Assembly: GCA_025766275.1 (NCBI GenBank)
Contig: JAFKAC010000022.1
Coordinates: 1 to 64,000, forward strand
Direction of reading: 5' to 3'
DNA length: 64,000 nt
From: Lactarius indigo
Lineage: Eukaryota > Basidiomycota > Agaricomycetes > Russulales > Russulaceae
The translations under genes were made by a program, and so were the position numbers. Position 1 is the first letter of the stretch; each line of letters starts with the position of its first letter. Under the pieces are notes generated by a model that saw nothing but the letters and a program-made list of their open reading frames with translations, was not told the DNA's origin and made no database searches. Below, piece after piece: positions 1 through 8,530 of the stretch.

Positions 1-670
1 CGTGTCTAACGCAATCGATTGATCACTCACACCCGTGCTTGAAGGACGAAAACTGTTAGTCCCTTGCGGATCTCCCGGCCTATGGTCGGTGTGACGCCGT
101 TTGGGCGGGTTAGTACTCCTAGCGGATAACGTGACACCTCTTACACTCCACAGGGCCTGTATGCCCAAAGATCCTTTCCACAACTTGGACTGGACTAGTA
201 CGGCATCATAATGGCCTGGGGTAATGCTTCGCGCTTGCCTAGAATGTGAACACTCCTAGCTAGGCCCTTAAATGGGCGGCGAATCAGTTAGTACCAGTTA
301 TACGAGAGCCCCTTCGGGTAGGCGTGAGTTGGCTGGGAAGGCTGCGGAGCATAGTAGCTGTGGTATTGAAATTGGTACTCTCTCCCTCAATCAGGGAACT
401 AGGGAGTTCGGTCTTGTATCTTTTGTATCGGCATTGTAGGCTGGTCAAGCGTTTCGAACAAAGTCTCATCCTTTCTCTGGAATATCATCCAGCGCATTTA
501 AAAATAAAATAAACACCACCTGAAGTGGTAGGTACCACGGGTATCGGTCGCGTCAGACTTATTAACCGATTCAGTTAGGAGGCGAACCCTCAACTCCTAA
601 ACCCTGAACCCTGTGCGTATGCGAAATCTTTAATCAGATAGTAGCAGCAACTGAAGAACCCCTTCTTTGC
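1..670 (+). repeat. 3' untranslated part of a more distal PLE copy
   Basis: This stretch matches 5756-6425, the sequence just downstream of the RT stop codon, nearly base for base; position 1 aligns with 5756. It therefore looks like the 3' end of another element copy that extends off the left edge of the window. Short open frames here sit in the same places in both copies and have no protein character, so I do not call genes. The arrangement (3' end, telomere-like tract, ribozyme unit, coding region, 3' end) is the head-to-tail pseudo-LTR layout known for Penelope-like elements. Confidence 0.8.
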
Positions 671-675
671 GTTAG

Positions 676-728
676 AAACCTAACCCTAAACCTAACCCTA
701 AACCCTAAACCTTAAACCCTAAACCTTT
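676..728 (+). repeat. Interstitial telomere-like tract (CCCTAA/CCCTAAA)
   Basis: Degenerate units CCTAAC, CCTAAA, CCCTAAA and CCTTAAA follow the 3' end of the distal element copy. The C-rich strand is on top, as expected on a left chromosome arm. Matching tracts occur at 1380-1408, 6431-6480 and 7136-7169. Confidence 0.85.
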
Positions 729-1071
729 CGTTAAAACAGATGCGGTTCTGGGTGGTCACGTGACCTAGGCGCTTATTCGGCCCTGAAACTATTACGTGTC
801 CGGCGCTTGTCCGGACCGGAACGGAGTAAGCGGACTTCCCCGACGGTGTGCCTTACGGTCTGGACCATCTTCCCCATTTGGGTTTATCCCCTCGGGGGTA
901 GATCACGATCGGTGTGCCTGTGCCGGCACTAGGAGAGGCTATGGGGAATCCCAGGGACAGGAACAGGGGACAGGCGCTCCGCGCCTGTCGGCATGTGCGT
1001 AACGATTTAATCTCGATGGGAGATCTTACCCCTTTGTAGTCGCCGCCTTGCCCCCCGTTTCTCACCGGAAG

Positions 1072-1130
1072 GTAGGCAAACATAATTCTGTGTCCTATGT
1101 CCAACAGCTTAGCATGGCTGGTATGTACAG
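1072..1130 (+). other. Spliceosomal-type intron in PLE 5' unit, copy 1
   Basis: The segment starts with GTAGGC after GGAAG and ends in TACAG before AATG, 59 nt in all. The next unit (1409-2015) is otherwise almost identical and lacks exactly this segment, with GGAAG joined directly to AATG at 1749-1750. The same segment is present at 6827-6885. A diverged version with GTACGG and TTTAG ends is at 8257-8314. Precise absence with consensus ends is best explained by splicing before reverse transcription. Confidence 0.8.
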
Positions 1131-1148
1131 AATGTTTGAACAGCGCTT

Positions 1149-1169
1149 GTCGACCCCTTCGGGGTCGAC
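1149..1169 (+). repeat. Conserved 9-bp hairpin with TTC loop
   Basis: GTCGACCCC pairs perfectly with GGGGTCGAC around a TTC loop. It recurs at 1768-1788 and 6904-6924, and in compensated form (GCAGACCCC with GGGGTCTGC) at 8333-8353. Paired changes in the stem indicate that structure is being kept, probably in the element RNA. Confidence 0.8.
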
Positions 1170-1252
1170 TGTAGTTAGGTGTTGTTTTCCAGTTGACCCC
1201 CACTTCTAACCTCTCACAGCCCGTGCGGTAGCGAGAGGAAGGTATTAGTAAT

Positions 1253-1328
1253 CGAAAGAAGGCCCTGATGAGCTTAAAAGCGAAAGGGTTAGCACTGGGT
1301 AGCCCCCACTGCTCTTGGCCCTCTTTCG
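1253..1328 (+). ncRNA. Hammerhead ribozyme, PLE copy 1
   Basis: The catalytic core CUGAUGA is at 1265-1271. A short helix (GCU, UAAA loop, AGC) covers 1272-1281 and GAAA follows at 1282-1285. Stem III pairs A15.1 with U16.1 at 1315; H17 is U at 1316, so cleavage would fall between 1316 and 1317. Stem I pairs 1253-1264 with 1317-1328, with one mismatch in 12. Open ends in stem I make this type I. Hammerhead ribozymes are an established feature of Penelope-like elements. Confidence 0.88.
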
Positions 1329-1379
1329 CCAACTCATCAGTTCCAGCACCTCGCTATCGCTCGGTGCTTTGTTACTCCC

Positions 1380-1408
1380 TCCCTAAACCTTAAACCCTAA
1401 ACCTTTCG
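1380..1408 (+). repeat. Telomere-like tract between 5' units 1 and 2
   Basis: A short run of CCCTAAA-type units separates two tandem copies of the 5' unit. It is the same boundary sequence that precedes copy 1. Confidence 0.8.
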
Positions 1409-2015
1409 TTAAAACAGATGCGGTTCTGGGTAGTCACGTGACCTAGGCGCTTATTCGGCCCTGAAACTATTACGTGTCCGGCGCTAGTCCGGACCGGAAC
1501 GGAGTAAGAGGACTTCCCCGACGGTGTGCCTTACGGTCTAGATCATCTTCCCCATTTGGGTTTATCCCCTCGGGGGTAGATCACGATCGGTGTGCCTGTG
1601 CCGGCACTAGGAGAGGTTATGGGGAATCCCAGGGACAGGAACAGGGGACAGACGCTCCGCGCCTGTCGGCATGTGCGTAACGATTTAATCTCGATGGGAG
1701 ATCTTACCCCTTTGTAGTCGCCGCCGTGCCCCCCGTTTCTCACCGGAAGAATGTTTGAACAGCGCTTGTCGACCCCTTCGGGGTCGACTGTAGTTAGGTG
1801 TTGTTTTCCAGTTGACCCCCACTTCTAACCTCTCACAGCCCGTGCGGTAGCGAGAGGAAGGTATTAGTAATCGAAAGAAGGCCCTGATGAGCTTAAAAGC
1901 GAAAGGGTTAGCACTGGGTAGCCCCCACTGCTCTTGGCCCTCTTTCGCCAACTCATCAGTTTCAGCACCTCGCTATCGCTCGGTGCTTTGTTACTACCTC
2001 TCTAAACACCTTCAA
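1409..2015 (+). repeat. PLE 5' unit, copy 2 (intron cleanly absent)
   Basis: This copy lies immediately upstream of the element's first open reading frame and would be its 5' leader. It matches copy 1 except for a few substitutions and the exact absence of the 59-nt GT-AG segment at 1749/1750. It keeps the 9-bp hairpin (1768-1788) and the hammerhead ribozyme (1872-1947). Confidence 0.75.
1872..1947 (+). ncRNA. Hammerhead ribozyme, PLE copy 2 (5' of the RT element)
   Basis: The core CUGAUGA is at 1884-1890, stem II at 1891-1900, GAAA at 1901-1904, and H17 (U) at 1935. The cut would lie at 1935/1936, about 96 nt before the first ATG. Stem I pairs 1872-1883 with 1936-1947. Cleavage here and at the downstream copy (7071/7072) would release an RNA of about 5.1 kb holding the whole element plus the telomere-like tract. 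Confidence 0.88.
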
Positions 2016-2031
2016 AATCTTCTTCTCCAAC

Positions 2032-3295
2032 ATGTCCTCTTCAGCGTCCTTCTCCGCTCTTCTCCGCGCGACGTCCCCCGGTCACCAAGCCATCATCAAT
2101 GAGCTCGCCCGCGACGACGACGCAGCCTCAAAAGCTCGGGACCTCCGCCATGCGTCCATCCTGGGCTGCAGGTCGGTGGAAGAAGTATTTGAGTGCATTC
2201 CATCCGACTACCGCCCGCATTGTGCTGACATACTCCGTCAAGGGTATAAACAGGTGGTGCAACTCGTGAAAGCGAGAATCACCGTGGCTAAGTGGAAGCA
2301 CCACCTGTCTGTCGGCACTTTGCCTGCCCATCTTCGGGGCTCTGCACCGAAGATCCAGTTCACCGCTGGGTACGGGGACTCTGCAGCTGCACAAGCTGCA
2401 CAGAAGAAGGCCGATGACGAGCACGCGGCTCACCAGGTCTCTCGTCTGACTTCCGATATCGCGGCACGCGAAGCGGAGGTGAAGTTCCTGGAGGAGGCTA
2501 TTGATCCCCAGAAGGCGTTTGCAGACATGCAAGCTGCCATCGCACCACACGTACCGGCTATTCTCAAACGGTACCAGGTGCCCCTCGAGGAGCGCGGAGT
2601 TGACCCTGCCACTGGGGAAATCCGTGTGACTGGAGTGGTGTGGGTGACATCCCCTGCAGCCGAAGCCATTCGGGACCAAGTCCTGATGGACTGCGGGGTC
2701 TATGCGGCCCGTGTCATCGCGATCGCGCAAGCGGTCACTGATGCGGAGTCTGCGAAAATTGAGAAAAAACGCAACATCGCCTCTGCGGCCACCACTGCCG
2801 CACGCGATGGAGACGACGTCGTCATGGGCGAGTCTCTATCCAGTGCCATGCGCGCTGAGATAAAACGCGTTGTCATGGGCCTAATGCCGAAGCAGAACAA
2901 AAATGCTTCGGCCGGTCCCTCGCAGCTCACGAAAAAAGCACGGGTAAGTGCTGAATCTGATCGCTACGGGGTAATCGCTGACTTCTTTCACACAGAATCA
3001 GGCAGCCGAGGTCCACGCCAAAATCACAGGCAAGAAGTACGTGTCAGTCCTTCCGGGGTACATAACACAAGCTCACGCCTATCACCTACGCACATTCGGA
3101 CACAGACCGAAGCGGAAGTATCGTTCGCAGGCCACGGAGTCGGTGGATGGGTTGGTTTTGGCAAAGGCAGAGGGTTCCCAACCCCGCAAAAAGCGGGCCC
3201 GCAAGGGCAAGGGGAAGGGACAGGCGCAGCCTCAGCAGCAGCAGCAGAAGCCTCAGAAAAAACGAAAGGGAAAAGGAAAGGAGAAAGCTACATAG
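2032..3295 (+). CDS. PLE ORF1 protein, two exons, basic C terminus
   Basis: The ATG at 2032 opens a frame of 304 codons to 2943. A consensus donor (GTAAGT, 2944) and acceptor (TTCTTTCACACAG, ending 2995) define a 52-nt intron. After splicing, the frame runs on with convincing protein character to the stop at 3293-3295, giving about 403 residues. The C terminus is basic and Gln/Lys-rich (PRKKRARKGKGKG, then QQQQQ). I recognise no domain; a nucleic-acid-binding role is inferred from charge only. If the intron is retained, the frame stays open and fuses into the RT, because 52 is not a multiple of three. Whether the spliced, retained or both forms are made is unknown. Confidence 0.65.
2944..2995 (+). 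other. 52-nt frame-switching intron in PLE ORF1
   Basis: GTAAGT and TTTCACACAG mark the ends. Spliced RNA reads ORF1 to its own stop at 3295. Unspliced RNA reads through in one frame from 2032 to 4779 into the RT. The unspliced reading of 2944-3290 is of low complexity and resembles a shadow of the spliced frame, which is why I prefer splicing for ORF1. Confidence 0.65.
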
Positions 3296-5749
3296 TAGAT
3301 GTACTTGATAGCTACAGGACACCAGCCGGGTGGGGAGATGCCCCGGATTTCGACTCTACGAATACTTGGTTGTTAGATTTAGATCAACAATCATATATAG
3401 AGTCATCGGACAAAAATATTCCTTCAGTTCGAGTTTACCTTGGTGAGAAGTGGATTCACCAACCACAAACAATGCCCGACGTTTTACTCTCAATGCCTAT
3501 ACCCAGGGCTGTTTCAATTATACTGGGCCAATGTAGTCTAACTTGGCTTAAGGAAATGACGTTCCAACAGTACGTACATCAGTCCCCGGGAGTAAGTGTT
3601 CCGCAACACATCGCCTTCCAACTCAGTCTAGGTGCGAAATATATGTTCCACCAGCCCACGAATGCCGACTTAATTAACAAATCGTGGATGGACTTCCAAC
3701 GCCGTCTTCGTTGGAGAATAATGTTCATGTTTGAAGGCAACGACACTGAAGTCTATGACCCAGATTACGATGTGCGGGGACCCTCCTCTACGGCCCCGCC
3801 CTCACTACCGCAATATATTGAACTTGGCTTAATCAAAGCGCGGATCTTCGTCCGAAAGGCGATGTCCAAGGCGTCAGATTCTACGGCTACTTCCGGCACT
3901 TCATGCTTCCAACCGGACGTAGGAGCCATCAAAGAGTTCCTTCTCTCTAACGAATACGTCGTTACAGGGACAGACAAAAACTTAGGCATTGCGGTCTCAC
4001 GGAAGGAGTGGGTCATTGAAAAAAGCCTTAATATTTTAAATAGTGCTAACGACTATAGAGAACTCGATAGAGACGAGTTTATTAATATTTTGGATAATAA
4101 ATGTAAGGATATGGACGACTTGGCAAAGCGTGCCGCTAAATTATCCCACATTTATGGCAAACAGCTACCGGAGTTCTTGCGGTCGAAGGTAACTCTTCGA
4201 GGAAAGGAACACCATATACCCCGATTCTATGGTATACCTAAAATACATAAGGTCCCTACCAAGTTTCGTCCCATCATACCCTGCCATTCGGCTATTATGA
4301 ATCCGGCTGCTAAGTTTGTTTCAAAAACTCTTAAACCGATCATTATGTCGGCGCCAACCATTATACATGGAACCAAAGATTTGGCGATAAAATTAAGTAA
4401 GTTGAGTATTGACCCCAACCGCAAATGGTATATTGTAACCGGGGATGTTGTCGCGTTCTATCCGAACATACCTTTAGATCGTTGCCTCGAAATCGTTGAG
4501 GAACTGTATTATGAACACTATTGGTATCACAGACGTGACCACCATGAGGCATCTAACCGTGCCGCACAGCGACTATTTTGTGACGCGCTGAGAATTGGTA
4601 ACACTCAACTTTTAACGCAATACCAAGGAAAAGTTTATCTGCAATTAAATGGGCTCGCTATGGGCGTTGCAGACTCACCTGACCTCGCCAACTTGTTTGG
4701 ATATTATTTCGAGCGTCGTTCAGGAATCCTTGACCACCCAGATATATTTTTTACGGGCGGTATATTGATGATTGTTTAGCTATAGTTTACGCGGAAGATA
4801 ACCAGTCCGCAATTCAACTCTTGCAATCTAAAATCAAATATGATAATTGCGTTATCGAATGGGCAAACCCTGCATCATCACAACCTTTCTTAGACATGCT
4901 ATTGTACAAAGATGAAAACAATAAACTACAGCATTGTCCTTATCGCAAGGCAGGGAACCATCAGGAAAGAATTCCATGGATATCCGCTCACCCTCTCGAC
5001 GTTAAGCGCGGGACTTTTTGGGCGAGATGTCTAGGCTAGCAACACTCAGTAGCGTTGAGAAACACTATCATGAAAGTATGACAGGCTTAGTAAACCTGTA
5101 TATCCATAGAGGATATCCGGCCGAAATTGTTAAAGGTTGGTTGAGTAGGAATTACCAGAAGCGTTGGGAACAACGGCTGCTCGAAAGAAATGCCGAAGCG
5201 ACTCGCGCGGAGACTCTGGTTCTGAAAACAGAATACAACCTAGCATGGAACTATTTCAATGCGCATGAATTTGGACAGACTATGTTTGATTATTGGGCTA
5301 AGTGGCTTATCAACCACGAAGCAGAAACTTACTCAGATGAGTACCCCCGCCCACCCCTTGGAGAAGCGCCTAGCGCCTATTCTTGGAACTTAGCGGAGAC
5401 CAATATATTCAACAGTCGAGTAATTGTTTCGCGGAAAAGAACCCGCAATTTTCTTGACTTAACTAATCTTTGGAAAAGGACTGTCCTAGAGAACTTGGAT
5501 GACCAAATCTTGGAAACTTACACTGCCGACATCACACGTGCGGCTGTCACTACTGAATCAAGACTGGTTACGGACATTAACACTGCCGTCGTTGGGCCGA
5601 GCGAAACAACAATCGCTGAGGACTTAGCCGCCGACGACTCTGACGAGTATGTAGAACATGTTAGTGCCCGTTGGTCATCGGGAAGAGCCACCGACCAATG
5701 GCGCCAAGGCGCTAGCGGAACGTGGGGACGCGGGGCTAGACCCCAGTAG
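3296..5749 (+). pseudogene. PLE reverse transcriptase, split by two -1 frameshifts
   Basis: The first segment (to 4779, same frame as 2032) holds DKNLGIAVSRKEWVIEK, GIPKIHKVPTKFRPI, VTGDVVAFYPNI and GLAMGVADSPDLANLF. The catalytic YIDD (4761-4772) lies one frame back, after a run of six T at 4747-4752. The second segment ends at 5039. A second -1 step at a run of five T (5015-5019) restores GEMSRLA and the C-terminal region to the stop at 5749. Each step is what loss of one T from a homopolymer would give. This may be real decay, a base-calling error, or less likely programmed slippage. The C-terminal part has no GIY-YIG signature. The RT would copy element RNA onto a DNA 3' end. Confidence 0.8.
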
Positions 5750-5754
5750 ACAAT

Positions 5755-6425
5755 ACGTGTCTAACGCAATTGATTGATCACTCACACCCGTGCTTGAAGG
5801 ACGAAAACTGTTAGTCCCTTGCGGATCTCCTGGCCTATGGTCAGTGTGACGCCGTTTGGGCGGGTTAGTACTCCTAGCGGATAACGTGACACCTCTTACA
5901 CTCCACAGGGCCTGTATGCCGAAGATCCTTTCCACAACTTGGACTGGACTAGTAAAGCGTCATAATGGCCTGGGTGAATGACTCGCTCTCCACCAAAATG
6001 TGAACACTCCTAGCTGGGCCCTTAAATGGGCGGCGAATCAGTTAGTACCAGTTATACGAGAGCCCCTTCGGGTAGGCGTGAGTTGGCTGGGAAGGCTGCG
6101 GAGCATAGTAGCTGTGGTATTGAAATTGGTACTCTCTCCCTCAATAAGGGAATTAGGGAGTTCGGTCTTGCATCTTTTGTATTGGCATTGTAGGCTGGTC
6201 AAGCGTCTCGAACAAAGTCTCATCCCTTCTCTGGAATAATCATCCAGCGCATTTAAAAATAAAATAAACACCACCTGAAGTGGTAGGTACCACGGGTATC
6301 GGTCGTGTCAGACTTATTAACCGATTGAGTTAGGAGGCGAACCCTCAACTCCTAAACCCTCAACCCTGTGCGTATGCGAAATCTTTAATCAGAGAGTAGC
6401 AGCAACTGAAGAACCCCTTCTTTGC
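5755..6425 (+). repeat. PLE 3' untranslated region (repeat of 1-670)
   Basis: This begins a few bases after the RT stop codon and repeats the first 670 bases of the window with few differences. It ends at a telomere-like tract, so it is the 3' end of this element copy. Confidence 0.8.
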
Positions 6426-6430
6426 GTTAG

Positions 6431-6480
6431 AAACCTAACCCTAATCCTAACCCTAAACCCTAAACCTTAAACCCTAAACC
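6431..6480 (+). repeat. Telomere-like tract at the PLE 3' end
   Basis: CCTAAC, CCTAAT, CCTAAC, CCCTAAA and CCTTAAA units directly follow the element's 3' sequence, in the same order as at 676-728. Confidence 0.85.
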
Positions 6481-7135
6481 TTTCGTTAAAACAGATGCGG
6501 TTCTGGGTGGTCACGTGACCTAGGCGCTTATTCGGCCCTGAAACTATTACGTGTCCGGCGCTAGTCCGGACCGGAACGGAGTAAGCGGACTTCCCCGACG
6601 GTGTGCCTTACGGTCTAGATCATCTTCCCCATTTGGGTTTATCCCCTCGGGGGTAGATCACGATCGGTGTGCCTGTGCCGGCACTAGGAGAGGTTATGGG
6701 GAATCCCAGGGACAGGAACAGGGGACAGACGCTCCGCGCCTGTCGGCATGTGCGTAACGATTTAATCTCGATGGGAGATCTTACCCCTTTGTAGTCGCCG
6801 CCGTGCCCCCCGTTTCTCACCGGAAGGTAGGCAAACATAATTCTGTGTCCTATGTCCAACAGCTTAGCATGGCTGGTATGTACAGAATGTTTGAACAGCG
6901 CTTGTCGACCCCTTCGGGGTCGACTGTAGTTAGGTGTTGTTTTCCAGTTGACCCCCACTTCTAACCTCTCACAGCCCGTGCGGTAGCGAGAGGAAGGTAT
7001 TAGTAATCGAAAGAAGGCCCTGATGAGCTTAAAAGCGAAAGGGTTAGCACTGGGTAGCCCCCACTGCTCTTGGCCCTCTTTCGCCAACTCATCAGTTTCA
7101 GCACCTCGCTATCGCTCGGTGCTTTGTTACTACCT
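6481..7135 (+). repeat. PLE 5' unit, copy 3 (intron-containing)
   Basis: A third near-identical copy of the 5' unit, carrying the intron (6827-6885), the hairpin (6904-6924) and the ribozyme (7008-7083). It ends at a pure CCCTAAA tract and is not followed by an open reading frame of its own, so it is the proximal flanking repeat of the element. Confidence 0.75.
7008..7083 (+). ncRNA. Hammerhead ribozyme, PLE copy 3 (3' of the RT element)
   Basis: The core CUGAUGA is at 7020-7026 and H17 (U) at 7071. Stem I pairs 7008-7019 with 7072-7083. The sequence is the same as in copies 1 and 2. It is the downstream partner of the ribozyme at 1872-1947. Confidence 0.88.
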
Positions 7136-7169
7136 CCCTAAACCCTAAACCCTAAACCCTAAACCCTAA
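7136..7169 (+). repeat. Pure (CCCTAAA)n tract, about 4.7 units
   Basis: Four exact 7-nt CCCTAAA units and a partial one. This is the cleanest telomere-like tract in the window, and its unit is 7 nt rather than the 6-nt CCCTAA usual in fungi. Confidence 0.9.
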
Positions 7170-7904
7170 GCTTCGCTCGGTTTCTTCGAATTTGACCACC
7201 CTAAAGAATCTCTTGTAGGTCAAAGACCGGCGTCTAGCATGTCGACGGACGAAACGAGTACGTGGCCGGCGCTAGTCCGGTCCGGAAAGAAGTAGTTCCT
7301 AGCAGTGGGCGCTAATCTGAGATCTGATCAACACGGAGATCTCCGACGGAAGCCGGGTGCCAGGGGGCTGGCGCAGGCACTTAGGCACAGGGGCGCCAGG
7401 TACTGGACCTGAGATGCATCTCATGGGAATAAACCCCAGGGGACAATTCGAGGGATTCCCCATTACCGCGCGCGCAAGGTACGTCCATTCCCGAGTCACC
7501 GAAAGGGGCTAGCTTACTTCACCGGAGTGGTCGGACTTGTCCCAGGGTAGTATTATCGTAAACAGTATGCATGGTTTACCTCTAAGTCAATCATTAGGGA
7601 TCTGACGGTTTCTGAAACTAGAGGCACATGTTAAACGCCGTGAAAGGCCCCACTCTATGGCAGAGTTCAGGGTCTAATGTAGGTCGCGCGCGTTGTCTGA
7701 CTTGACCCCCACAGATTTTCCCTTGAATTCCCCTCACGGGGCAAGCGGTCCGGTAATTAATCCAAATATAGACGACAGCATCCTGATGAGCATAAAAGCG
7801 AAAGGACTGCGCTTGTTGGGATCCCCCAGCAGCACCTTGGTGCGTCGTCCTTCCGCCTCTTCATTTCGAACACCACCTTCGGTGGTGTAGTGCAACTTCA
7901 CCCT
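7170..7904 (+). repeat. Diverged PLE unit, second subfamily, copy C
   Basis: The unit opens with a GCTTCGCTCGGTTTC hairpin arm right after the telomere-like tract. It holds a hammerhead ribozyme (7771-7849) and an 8-bp hairpin (ACACCACC, TTC loop) near 7870. It shares only short blocks with copies 1-3, but its order of parts is the same. A closely related copy follows at 8531-9285. Confidence 0.65.
7771..7849 (+). ncRNA. Hammerhead ribozyme, second subfamily, copy C
   Basis: The core CUGAUGA is at 7783-7789, followed by the GCAUAAAAGC helix and GAAA. H17 is U at 7838. Stem I pairs GACGAC and GCATC (7771-7782, one bulged A) with GGTGC and GTCGTC (7839-7849). Stem III is AGG with CCU and is extended by CTGC with GCAG. 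The stem sequences are unrelated to those of copies 1-3 while the core is identical. Confidence 0.87.
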
Positions 7905-8530
7905 AAACCTTTCGTTAAACAGATGCGGTTCTGGGTAGTCACGTGACCTAGGCGCTTAATCGGCCCTGAAACGAGTAGTTGGTCGGCGCTAGTCCGGCTA
8001 CGAAAGAAGTAAGCGGTATCCCCGACGGTGTGCCTTACGGTCTAGACTATCTTCCCCATCTGGGTCTAGCCCCTAGGGGTTAGATCACGATCGGCGTGCC
8101 TTGTGCCGGCACTAGGAGAGGTTATGGGGAATCCCCAGGGACAGGAACAGGGGACAGGCGCTCCGCGCCTGTCGGCATGTGCGTAACGAATTAATCTCCA
8201 TGGGAAGATCTTACCCCTTTGTATTCGCCGCGATGTCCCCCGTTTCTCACCGGAAGGTACGGCAAACTTATTCTATCCCTATGCAGAATGGCTTAGCATG
8301 GCCTGTATGTTTAGAACGTTTGAACAGCGCTTGCAGACCCCTTCGGGGTCTGCTGTAGTTAAGTGTTGTTTCCCAGTTGACCCCCACTTAGATCCTCTAG
8401 CAAACCGAGCGTTAGCGAGAGGAAGGTATTAGTAATCGAAAGGAAGCCCTGATGAGCATAAAAGCGAAAGGGTCGGGACTGGATAGCCTCCACTCCCCTT
8501 GGCTCCTTTCGCCATTCCGCTCTCAGTTCT
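7905..8530 (+). repeat. Diverged PLE 5' unit, first subfamily, copy B
   Basis: This is recognisably the same unit as copies 1-3, with many substitutions. It keeps the intron ends (8257-8314), a compensated 9-bp hairpin (8333-8353) and the ribozyme (8437-8511). It supplies most of the covariation evidence. Confidence 0.7.
8437..8511 (+). ncRNA. Hammerhead ribozyme, diverged copy B
   Basis: The core CUGAUGA is at 8449-8455 and H17 (U) at 8500. Stem I pairs 8437-8448 with 8501-8511 with one bulged A. Relative to copies 1-3, an A-T pair has become G-C and another position is repaired. Stem III is AGGG with CCCU. Confidence 0.87.

Larger units (their letters stand above)
729..1376 (+). repeat. 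PLE 5' unit, copy 1 (intron-containing, with ribozyme)
   Basis: This unit begins just after a telomere-like tract and ends with a hairpin-forming sequence around 1350-1370. It contains a GT-AG intron-like segment (1072-1130), a 9-bp hairpin (1149-1169) and a hammerhead ribozyme (1253-1328). The same unit follows at 1409-2015 without the intron and again at 6481-7135 with it. The minus-strand open frame across the unit repeats in every copy and is a by-product of the repeat, not a gene. Confidence 0.75.
1936..7071 (+). mobile_element. Endonuclease-lacking Penelope-like retroelement (Coprina/Athena type)
   Basis: The limits given are those of the RNA predicted from ribozyme cleavage at both ends. 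Inside are ORF1 (2032-3295), an RT frame (about 3296-5749), a 3' untranslated region (5755-6425), a telomere-like tract (6431-6480) and the next ribozyme unit. The RT has PLE hallmarks (DKNLGIAV, GIPKIHK, FRPII, AMGVADSP, YIDD), and no GIY-YIG motif is visible after it. Elements of this class without the nuclease are known from rotifers (Athena) and basidiomycetes (Coprina) and are associated with telomeres. The order 3' end then CCCTAAA agrees with priming from a G-rich telomere end lying to the left. Confidence 0.85.

Noticed and set aside
1265..1328. Simple long hairpin instead of a ribozyme
   Set aside because: A plain stem explains the pairing but not the strict conservation of unpaired CUGANGA and GAAA in all six copies, including two with unrelated stems.
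853..1332. Minus-strand frame of 159 codons, repeated at 6620-7087 and in part at 1685-1951
   Set aside because: It runs antisense through the ribozyme unit, follows every repeat copy, is broken where the intron is missing and shows no domain. It is a by-product of the repeat.
2128..2730. Minus-strand 200-codon frame opposite ORF1
   Set aside because: Shadow of the ORF1 coding strand with no independent support.
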